In this document: one piece after another, positions 1 through 5,013 of the stretch | Numbering within the stretch: position 1 is the first letter of the stretch | Layout: every line of letters begins with the position of its first letter | Assembly (NCBI GenBank): GCA_026987055.1 | Contig: JALSNL010000054.1 | Coordinates: 1-5,013, forward strand | Direction: 5' to 3' | From: Melioribacteraceae bacterium | GTDB lineage: Bacteria; Bacteroidota; Ignavibacteria; Ignavibacteriales; Melioribacteraceae | DNA: 5,013 nt | The notes under the pieces: model-generated | Told to the model about the DNA's origin: nothing | Databases searched by the model: none | What the model saw: the letters and a program-made list of their open reading frames with translations, nothing else | Made by a program: the position numbers and the translations under genes

Positions 1-894
1 TAATTGTTTATTTGTTAAAATTGTAAAAAGCATAAAAGCTAATCCGCCAAGTAAATCAACAAAATAATGATAGCGTAAATAAAGAGTTGCAAAAATTAAT
101 AAAGATCCTACAATAATCAACGGTATCTTAAATTTTGATTTGTATCTAACAGCAAGATACAAAACCAATAAAGTCATCTGTGTATGTCCGCTTGGAAAAA
201 CATCCCGCTGAACAACTTGCATCGGATTTAATGTGCCGCTTGGAATTCCTTCTCCGCTATTAATAATTTCTCTTATAATGTTTGTTAAAAATAATCCGGG
301 CAACTCTTTATTTGTTTGTGAAAAATTGTGCAAAGTAAATCTTGGTCCTACTGCAGGCAAAAACAAATAACCAATGTATGATAAAAGAAATCCGTAAATA
401 ATAGTGAAAATTGCAAAGCTTAATTCTTGCGGTCTTTTATTTATCTGCATTTCCAATGCCAGAATAACGGGCAAAAAGAAAAACGAATAATAAGATATTT
501 GCAATATTTCAGTTAATATCGGATTGGCAATGTTTATAAGAACTTCGCTTGGAACTTTGCCGATAAGAAATCTATCTGCGGCAATTAGTAACCAATCGTA
601 ATCAATACTATGGATTGTTCTTATTATAACATTAATTTCTTTAAAAGTAAAAAATACCAAAGGTAGTACATACCAGTAATGAAGATTTTTCCAAAAAGAA
701 CTATCGGATTCACCATCCTTTTTTGCAAGAAATAATATGAATGAAATTAAAATAAAATTTGCAACAATAATTAAATACCAATATTCAATTTTACTATTAA
801 AAACCAAATTGGAAACAGACAGGAATAAATAGAAAACTATTATAATAAAATCAGTCGGAGATAAATATTTAACAAAGCGGGATTTAAAATTCAT
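1..894 (-). CDS. PAP2-superfamily membrane phosphatase/phosphotransferase (3' end outside window)
   Basis: I translated this frame from an ATG at 894; it stays open for 298 codons to the window edge, so the C-terminus is missing. The protein is strongly hydrophobic, with likely membrane helices near residues 14-32, 38-57, 73-88, 128-147, 158-180, 239-250 and 257-273. Two of the three PAP2 signature blocks are clear: FPSGHT at 233-238 (His237) and LRYHYFVDLLGG at 273-284 (His276, Asp280), giving the expected His/His/Asp catalytic set. The classical first block KxxxxxxRP is not seen. Instead there is FLPAVGPRF at 178-186, which resembles the PAP2_3 (Aur1/inositolphosphotransferase-like) branch. 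The family removes or transfers phosphate groups on lipid substrates through a phosphohistidine intermediate; the substrate cannot be told from sequence. The start codon overlaps the mgtE stop by one base (TAATG) and no Shine-Dalgarno precedes it, so translation is probably coupled to mgtE. Confidence 0.85.
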   Translation of the reverse strand, partial: MNFKSRFVKYLSPTDFIIIVFYLFLSVSNLVFNSKIEYWYLIIVANFILISFILFLAKKDGESDSSFWKNLHYWYVLPLVFFTFKEINVIIRTIHSIDYDWLLIAADRFLIGKVPSEVLINIANPILTEILQISYYSFFFLPVILALEMQINKRPQELSFAIFTIIYGFLLSYIGYLFLPAVGPRFTLHNFSQTNKELPGLFLTNIIREIINSGEGIPSGTLNPMQVVQRDVFPSGHTQMTLLVLYLAVRYKSKFKIPLIIVGSLLIFATLYLRYHYFVDLLGGLAFMLFTILTNKQL

Positions 895-2279
895 TATGCA
901 ACATAAAAGAAAGTTAGTAATGAAAAATAAATTAGTAATCCGATAACATCATTGGTTGTAGAAACAAACGGACCTGTAGCAATTGCCGGATCGATATTTA
1001 GTTTTTTTAGTATTACGGGAACAATTGCTCCAATCATAGTTGCGTTAACCATAATTACAAAAAGAGAGACGGATAATAATATTGAGAAAGAATCATTGAT
1101 TTTAAAAATAAAATGAGTTATAACCCAGAGTATTATTGTACAAACAATTGCATTCAACATTGCAACTCTTAATTCTTTAAATAATTTTTTTATAGTTTGA
1201 CCGAATAAAAAATCTCCGGTGCTTATACTTTGTACGGTAACAATAGCGGATTGGCTTCCTGAACTTCCGCCCATTGCCATAACTATTGGAATAAAGAAAC
1301 TTGCAACAACAATTTGTTCAATGGAAGCTTGAAAAGATTTTAAAACAACCGCACTAATAAGTTCACCGGCAAGAGAAACAAACAACCAAGGAAGACGGTT
1401 GCGGGAAATTCTAAATGTAGAATAACTGAATTCTTCTTCTTCCGTTAAACCGGCAATTTTCTGAATATCTTCGGAAGCTTCTTCTTGGATTACATCAACA
1501 ATATCGTCAAAAGTAATTCTACCTAACATTTTTCTGTTTTTATCAACAACCGGAATTGCAACCAAATCATATTTTTGAATTATGTTTGCAACTTCTTCCT
1601 GATCCATTTCCGGAGTAACAAAAATCAAATCTTCTTCAAGAATATCTTTTACCGGTGTATCAAGCGGATTGGTAAGTAAAGATTTTAAGGGAACAATTCC
1701 CAAAAGTTCATCGGTACTATCCAAAACATAAATATGGTAAATGTTATCAATCTCTTCGGCATTTTTTCTTACTTCATTTATTGCATCGTTTACCTTTGCG
1801 TTATCTCTGACAAAAACAAAATTGCTTGTCATTATACCGCCGGCAGTATCCTCGTCATATTTTAGAAGTTCTTTTACTTCTTCGGCATCTTCTTCATCAA
1901 TATTTTCAAGTACGTGCTCGGCAATCGGTTCCGGTAATTCACTAACAATGTCCGTTGCATCGTCGGAATGTAATTCTTCTACAATATCCGTAATTGTTTG
2001 AGCATCAATATCTTTAAGTATTTCTTCTCTAAGATGTTCATCAAGCTCTGTAACAACTTCGCTAGCCGTTTCCGCATCTAATATGGAAAAGGCATATTTG
2101 GCGTGCTCAACTTTTAAGTAATTTATAATTTCAGCTATATCGGCCGGATGTAAATCTGCAAAGATAGTAAGTAAACTTTCTTTTGCATTGGTATCAATTA
2201 AATCAACAATGCTTTGGATAAGTTCGTTATCAACTTGTAAAACCGTTTTGGTAGATGATATGTTTTTTTCAGCCGGCAT
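894..2279 (-). CDS. mgtE: Magnesium transporter MgtE
   Basis: A complete 461-residue protein, close to the usual MgtE length of about 450. The order of parts is canonical. An acidic N-terminal helical domain (about 20-145) carries repeated motifs such as LHPADIAEIINYL (43-55) and LHSDDATDIVSELP (103-116). Two CBS domains follow (about 146-205 and 210-270), the first opening with TAGGIMTSNFVFV. Then come a connecting helix (about 271-295) and a five-helix membrane domain (296-461). Membrane-domain hallmarks are MGGSSGSQS (336-344) and DPAIATGPFVSTTNDVIGLL (430-449). Asp444 in that stretch corresponds to the pore aspartate described in Thermus MgtE. The family conducts Mg2+ across the cytoplasmic membrane and closes when the acidic N and CBS domains bind Mg2+. 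The start overlaps the rsmA end by 11 bases; a GGAG lies 16 bases upstream, too far for a normal ribosome binding site, so coupling to rsmA is likely. No M-box riboswitch adjoins it. Confidence 0.97.
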   Translation of the reverse strand: MPAEKNISSTKTVLQVDNELIQSIVDLIDTNAKESLLTIFADLHPADIAEIINYLKVEHAKYAFSILDAETASEVVTELDEHLREEILKDIDAQTITDIVEELHSDDATDIVSELPEPIAEHVLENIDEEDAEEVKELLKYDEDTAGGIMTSNFVFVRDNAKVNDAINEVRKNAEEIDNIYHIYVLDSTDELLGIVPLKSLLTNPLDTPVKDILEEDLIFVTPEMDQEEVANIIQKYDLVAIPVVDKNRKMLGRITFDDIVDVIQEEASEDIQKIAGLTEEEEFSYSTFRISRNRLPWLFVSLAGELISAVVLKSFQASIEQIVVASFFIPIVMAMGGSSGSQSAIVTVQSISTGDFLFGQTIKKLFKELRVAMLNAIVCTIILWVITHFIFKINDSFSILLSVSLFVIMVNATMIGAIVPVILKKLNIDPAIATGPFVSTTNDVIGLLIYFSLLTFFYVA

Positions 2280-3057
2280 TATTTTTTTGAATGTACTCCG
2301 TAAGTTTTATAAAATCGTTTACGTTTAATTCTTCTGCTCTTTTACTTAATGAAAGTTCAATTTTTGAAAAATCACAATTACTAAATATACTATTACTTAA
2401 TGAATTTTTTAAGGTTTTTCTTCTATTTCCAAAACTTGCTTTTACAACTTTAATAAATAATTCTCTATCGATATTTTTATTTTCTTTTTTATCAAATTTA
2501 ATATGTACTATTGCCGATTCAATATTCGGTTTAGGGAAAAATACATTCCGCGAAACTTTGTAAACTAATTTTGCAGTGGAAAAATATGTAAATAAAATTG
2601 TTAATATTCCGTATTCTTTTGTTTTTTTTTGTGCAACAATTCTTTTTGCAATATCATAGGGCATCAGAAGAACAACATCGCTAATAACATCTTTTTCATA
2701 AATCGATTTAAATAAAACTTCTCCCGTTAAATTAAATGGAATATTTCCTATTACTTTAATTGGAAAATTTTTTATGCTCTTCAAAGTTGCAAAATTTATT
2801 TTCGTAAAGTCATTTTGTATTAAATTCAAATTTGGAAATTTATTCGTTAAATCTTTTATAACTCTTGTGTCAATTTCTATGGCGGTTAATTGTTTTAGCT
2901 TGTTTAAAAGTTCTTCCGTAATAGAACCTTTGCCCGGGCCAAGTTCAACAACGGAATCATCAGGATTTAGATTCAGAACATCAATCATTTTGAGTATGGT
3001 GTTTTTGTCTGTAAGATAATTTTGTCCGAATCTTTTTAATGGTTTTATATTTTTCAT
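2269..3057 (-). CDS. rsmA: 16S rRNA (adenine1518-N6/adenine1519-N6) dimethyltransferase RsmA/KsgA
   Basis: The protein dimethylates two adjacent adenines in the 3'-terminal hairpin of 16S rRNA, a late quality-control step of small-subunit assembly. From the ATG at 3057 it is 262 residues, normal for the family. It opens MKNIKPLKRFGQNYL, matching the usual RsmA N-terminus. SAM-binding motif I is VVELGPGKGS (36-45), the acidic motif II is AIEID (59-63), and NDF follows at 82-84. The catalytic motif is NIPFN (105-109), with Phe where many RsmA have Tyr. The PKPNIESAIVHI and FGNRRKTLKNSL blocks near the C-terminus separate it from Erm resistance methylases. The frame is open to another ATG at 3096, adding 13 residues (MFIFKNVIKFEHE) unlike the family; neither start has a clear Shine-Dalgarno, and I prefer 3057. 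One oddity is that the helix after motif IV reads LLMPYDIAKR where a Q-K/R-E triplet is common. It is the first gene of the rsmA-mgtE-PAP2 run. Confidence 0.95.
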   Translation of the reverse strand: MKNIKPLKRFGQNYLTDKNTILKMIDVLNLNPDDSVVELGPGKGSITEELLNKLKQLTAIEIDTRVIKDLTNKFPNLNLIQNDFTKINFATLKSIKNFPIKVIGNIPFNLTGEVLFKSIYEKDVISDVVLLMPYDIAKRIVAQKKTKEYGILTILFTYFSTAKLVYKVSRNVFFPKPNIESAIVHIKFDKKENKNIDRELFIKVVKASFGNRRKTLKNSLSNSIFSNCDFSKIELSLSKRAEELNVNDFIKLTEYIQKNNAG

Positions 3058-3190
3058 TTCATGTTCAAATTTAATAACGTTCTTAAAAATAAACATTATT
3101 ATTGCAAGTAAAAACAGAATTTAAACTGATTAGAAATCAATCATTTATATTAAATGGTTATCACCGGTATCTTACTAAGTGTGTGGTTTC

Positions 3191-3238
3191 GTATAACTGT
3201 TAAAAAGCACAGACCGGAAAGTCTATGAAACGTTATAC
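3191..3238 (-). other. 48-nt imperfect palindrome, candidate structured RNA leader or recombination-type hairpin
   Basis: The two arms GTATAAC (3191-3197) and GTTATAC (3232-3238) are perfectly complementary. With one bulged base at 3198 the pairing extends to ten base pairs (GTT 3199-3201 with AAC 3229-3231). Inside, CACAGAC (3208-3214) faces GTCTATG (3221-3227) around a six-base loop. Read as plus-strand RNA this inner stem has a C-A mismatch. Read as minus-strand RNA the same position is a U-G wobble, so all seven pairs form, which favours the minus strand and thus the rsmA leader. An asymmetric 6/1 internal loop separates the two stems. GTTTC at 3186-3190 can also pair with GAAAC at 3227-3231, in competition with the hairpin or as a pseudoknot. 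I match it to no known riboswitch. The layout superficially resembles an integron attC site but lacks the consensus. Function unknown. Confidence 0.5.
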
Positions 3239-3410
3239 AGATTTTTCAATTTTATAATTAACAAATAGCATATAATACAATATTTCTTATTTGGTACGAC
3301 ACTTGGAATAAATTAAAAACAAATTATTATTATGCTTAAAGTATTTATCAAAGTTTCATTTAACAATAGTGATATTTATATTACGGTTAAGTTTATTTTA
3401 AATTTATTTT

Positions 3411-3416
3411 AGAGGA
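3411..3416 (+). promoter_or_regulatory. Ribosome binding site of the ROK kinase gene
   Basis: AGAGGA lies five bases before a GTG. It is the clearest Shine-Dalgarno-like site in the window and supports the GTG at 3422 as the true start, since the conserved ROK N-terminal beta-strand begins only a few codons later. Confidence 0.75.
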
Positions 3417-3421
3417 ATATT

Positions 3422-4387
3422 GTGGCGGTTAAAAATTACGTAATAACAATTGATGTAGGCGGTACAAAAATATTATCGGCTTTAATCGATAAAAACAAAC
3501 AAATTGTTGAAAGAGTAAAAATACCAACGGATGCAAGCAAAGGTCCCGGTTTTATTGTTGAGTGTATAGTTGATTCGATTAATCAATTATTACAGAAAAC
3601 CGGTGTGAATATTAAAAGCGTAAAAGCATTATCATTAGGAATACCGGGCACGGTTAATCCGGAAAGTGGAATAATAACCGATGCTCCAAATTTAAATATT
3701 AAAAACTTTAATGTTAAAAAAGAATTGCAAAAGAATTTTGATGTTCCGGTTTTATTGGATAATGATGTAAACATGGCAGGGTTGGGAATTAAAATATTTG
3801 AGTACAATAATAAAGTAAACAATATGCTTGTTGTTTTTGTCGGAACCGGAATTGGCGGAGCATTATTCTTTAACGGAAAAATGTACAGAGGTTCCACTTT
3901 TTTTGCCGGAGAAATCGGACATATGAAAGTTAACGCCAAAGGTTATTTAGCTAATGATGACGATTCCCTTGGTTTTGAAAATATAGCTAGTAGAACTGCA
4001 ATGGTAAATACGATAATAGAAAAATCTAAAAAACATAAAACCTATTTGACAAAGTATATTAAAAAAGGTGAAAAAATAAAAAGCAAGCATTTGGCAAAAG
4101 CTATAAAAAAAGATGATAAATTAGTTAAAGAAGTTATAAGCGAAGGGTGTAAAGTTATTGGAACGCTACTTGGCAGTATAACAACTTTGCTTAATCTTGA
4201 TACAATTGTTGTTGGTGGCGGTGCTGTTGAAGCTAATGAAGAATTTATGTTACCAAAAATTCAGAAGGCTTTTGACAAAGCGGTAATAAAAGAAATAGGG
4301 AAGTCAGTTAAAATTACCGGTACAAAACTTGGCGATGATGCTCCGCTTTACGGTGGTTTGGGTTTGGCAGAAGAATTTTTGAAATAG
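3422..4387 (+). CDS. ROK-family sugar kinase, glucokinase-like, lacking the zinc-binding cysteines
   Basis: A complete 321-residue protein, typical for single-domain ROK kinases; there is no N-terminal helix-turn-helix, so it is an enzyme rather than a ROK repressor. The phosphate-binding motif DVGGTK is at 11-16. GIPGTVNPESGII is at 73-85. LDNDVNMAG at 112-120 carries the catalytic base Asp115. GTGIGGALF (141-149) and AGEIGHM (162-168, Glu164 and His167) follow, then VVGGGAV at 263-269 for the adenosine site. The family phosphorylates glucose, N-acetylmannosamine, fructose or related hexoses with ATP in the cytoplasm; the exact sugar cannot be fixed here. The usual CxCGxxGCxE zinc motif aligns with residues 177-186 (ANDDDSLGFE). 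All three cysteines are gone, while Glu186, a sugar-contacting position in the family, and the following ASRTA are kept. It starts at GTG behind a good ribosome binding site and stands alone between a divergent operon and an accessory gene, so it is probably monocistronic. Confidence 0.93.
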   Translation: MAVKNYVITIDVGGTKILSALIDKNKQIVERVKIPTDASKGPGFIVECIVDSINQLLQKTGVNIKSVKALSLGIPGTVNPESGIITDAPNLNIKNFNVKKELQKNFDVPVLLDNDVNMAGLGIKIFEYNNKVNNMLVVFVGTGIGGALFFNGKMYRGSTFFAGEIGHMKVNAKGYLANDDDSLGFENIASRTAMVNTIIEKSKKHKTYLTKYIKKGEKIKSKHLAKAIKKDDKLVKEVISEGCKVIGTLLGSITTLLNLDTIVVGGGAVEANEEFMLPKIQKAFDKAVIKEIGKSVKITGTKLGDDAPLYGGLGLAEEFLK

Positions 4388-4410
4388 TGTATTTATAATA
4401 ATAAAAACAC
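4387..4410 (+). terminator. Weak hairpin at the end of the ROK kinase gene, possible terminator
   Basis: GTGTATTTAT (4387-4396) and ATAAAAACAC (4401-4410) pair over ten positions with one A-A mismatch around an AATA loop. The first stem base is the last base of the stop codon. The stem is almost entirely A/T and only a short TTATAC follows instead of a T-run, so it is a poor intrinsic terminator; chance in AT-rich DNA is a real alternative. Confidence 0.3.
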
Positions 4411-4453
4411 TTATACAAAATTTAAAGTTGAGTATGGGAATAAATAATTAAAA

Positions 4454-5013
4454 ATGAATAATTTAATAATTAACAAAAACCATATAAAAAAACAAATATT
4501 TACTGTTAGAGGAAAGCAAGTGATGCTAGACAGTGATCTGGCCAAATTGTATGAAGTGTCAACAAGTCGTCTAAATGAACAAGTAAAACGAAATATCGAA
4601 CGATTTCCCAAAGATTTTAAGTTTAGATTAACTGAAAGAGAATGGAAAAATTTGAAATCGCAAAATGAGATATCAAGTTGGGGCGGAAGAAGAAAATTAC
4701 CGAATGTTTTTACTGAACAAGGAATTTCAACTTTGTCAGGTGTATTGCATAGTAAAACAGCAATTCAAGTAAATATTGCAATTATGCGTGCATTTGTTGA
4801 TATGAGAAAATTTTTAATGACAAATGCAAATTTGTTCCAGCGGCTTGATAGATTAGAATTTAAACAACTTGAAACTGAAAATAAAGTTGAAAGAATTATT
4901 AATGCTCTTGAAAATAATACGAAAGAACCTAAACAAGGAATTTTCTTTGACGGACAAATATTTGATGCTTATAAATTTATAACGGAATTGATAAAAAGAG
5001 CAAAAAATATTTT
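4454..5013 (+). CDS. ORF6N-domain DNA-binding protein (3' end outside window)
   Basis: I translated this frame from an ATG at 4454. An in-frame TAA at 4445 blocks any longer start, and 186 full codons are present before the window ends. Residues about 12-100 match the ORF6N domain closely: IFTVRGKQVMLDSDLAKLY (15-33), LNEQVKRNIERFPKDFKFRL (40-59), SSWGGRRKLPNVFTEQGI (74-91), then a helix IAIMRAFVDMRKFL (108-121). A probable coiled coil of charged helix follows (about 125-152). The last visible part, IFFDGQIFDAYKFITELIKRAKNI (163-186), matches the start of the C-terminal region that in my memory follows ORF6N in many bacterial homologues. ORF6N (KilA-N relative) domains come from phages and large DNA viruses and bind DNA; the bacterial proteins have no settled role. 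No clear Shine-Dalgarno is seen; a GGGA lies about 14 bases upstream. CGN arginine codons (5 of 14) contrast with only AGA (3 of 3) in the ROK gene, a faint sign of transfer. Confidence 0.9.
   Translation, partial: MNNLIINKNHIKKQIFTVRGKQVMLDSDLAKLYEVSTSRLNEQVKRNIERFPKDFKFRLTEREWKNLKSQNEISSWGGRRKLPNVFTEQGISTLSGVLHSKTAIQVNIAIMRAFVDMRKFLMTNANLFQRLDRLEFKQLETENKVERIINALENNTKEPKQGIFFDGQIFDAYKFITELIKRAKNI

Larger units (their letters stand above)
3058..3421. promoter_or_regulatory. Divergent intergenic region between rsmA and the ROK kinase gene
   Basis: About 360 bases without a convincing coding frame lie between two genes that point away from each other, so promoters for both must lie here. On the plus strand a perfect TATAAT stands at 3271-3276, but no good -35 hexamer sits 16-18 bases before it. 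On the minus strand a TTGATA (3351-3346) is followed 16 bases later by TAATAA (3329-3324), a weak candidate for the rsmA transcript. The part nearest rsmA carries a run of inverted repeats: TGATT-AGA-AATCA (3127-3139), CATTTA-TAT-TAAATG (3142-3156), CTTA-C-TAAG (3171-3179), and the long palindrome annotated separately. Both promoters are guesses from motif matching; in Bacteroidota-type bacteria the consensus differs from the classic sigma-70 form. Confidence 0.45.

Noticed and set aside
1741..2001. Open frame of 86 codons on the plus strand
   Set aside because: It lies entirely antisense to the CBS-domain part of mgtE and its serine/phenylalanine-rich product is the typical complement of acidic codons; no start signal or motif.
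2291..3019. Two plus-strand open frames (2291-2563 and 2774-3019)
   Set aside because: Both are antisense to the well-supported rsmA gene and give low-complexity Phe/Leu/Ser-rich proteins with no recognisable domain.
2269..3057. Erm-type macrolide resistance 23S rRNA methylase
   Set aside because: The N-terminal KRFGQNYL, the C-terminal RRKTLKNSL block and the conserved neighbourhood fit RsmA instead, despite the Erm-like NIPF motif.
3058..3096. Thirteen-residue N-terminal extension of RsmA from the ATG at 3096
   Set aside because: The residues do not resemble RsmA N-termini, no Shine-Dalgarno precedes the ATG, and the internal ATG gives the canonical start; still possible, so noted.
3191..3238. 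Integron attC site
   Set aside because: The arms do not fit RYYYAAC/GTTRRRY (an A or T stands at a constrained position), the element is shorter than usual attC sites, and no integrase or cassette structure is visible. Kept only as an analogy in shape.
3157..3240. tRNA or known riboswitch (M-box, SAM, c-di-GMP) in the intergenic region
   Set aside because: No T-loop GTTCRA signature, no cloverleaf, and none of the conserved cores of these riboswitches can be found on either strand.
3583..3939. Minus-strand open frame of 118 codons
   Set aside because: It is the antisense image of the ROK kinase motifs, with no ribosome binding site or family similarity.
4411..4611. Minus-strand open frame of 66 codons
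   Set aside because: It overlaps the clearly recognisable ORF6N start on the other strand and has no domain; chance frame.

Overview
The window is AT-rich bacterial chromosomal DNA. It holds four confidently recognisable housekeeping-type genes and one accessory DNA-binding gene. Low GC content, A/T-ending codons, weak or absent Shine-Dalgarno sites on several genes, and an rsmA-mgtE pairing that I recall from Bacteroidota relatives suggest a member of the Bacteroidota/Ignavibacteriota/Chlorobiota group. That assignment is inference; no rRNA or marker gene here settles it.

Left part (1-3057, minus strand): a tightly packed three-gene run, read right to left. It starts with rsmA (16S rRNA adenine dimethyltransferase). 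Next is mgtE (CBS-gated magnesium transporter/channel), whose first 11 bases overlap the end of rsmA. Last is a membrane PAP2-superfamily phosphatase or phosphotransferase, whose ATG overlaps the mgtE stop codon (TAATG) and which runs off the left edge. The overlaps and missing ribosome binding sites point to one transcript with translational coupling. Ribosome maturation, magnesium supply and lipid phosphate turnover would then be co-expressed; a functional link between rsmA and mgtE (ribosomes need Mg2+) is plausible but inferred.

Centre (about 3058-3421): a divergent intergenic region between rsmA and a plus-strand gene. It contains three small inverted repeats and then a striking 48-nt imperfect palindrome (3191-3238). 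The palindrome folds into a two-part hairpin, better paired as minus-strand RNA, which would place it in the rsmA leader. I recognise no known riboswitch or RNA family in it. It is the most unexplained element of the window.

Right part (3422-5013, plus strand): a ROK-family sugar kinase with a GTG start and a good ribosome binding site. It keeps the ATP and sugar-binding motifs but has lost all three cysteines of the usual ROK zinc motif. A 66-bp gap with a weak hairpin follows, then the first 186 codons of an ORF6N-domain protein, a phage/mobile-element-associated DNA-binding family, cut by the right edge.

I see no insertion sequence, CRISPR array, tRNA or rRNA gene. Most of the window looks like ordinary chromosome. 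Points worth a second look are the intergenic palindrome, the zinc-less ROK kinase and the ORF6N protein.
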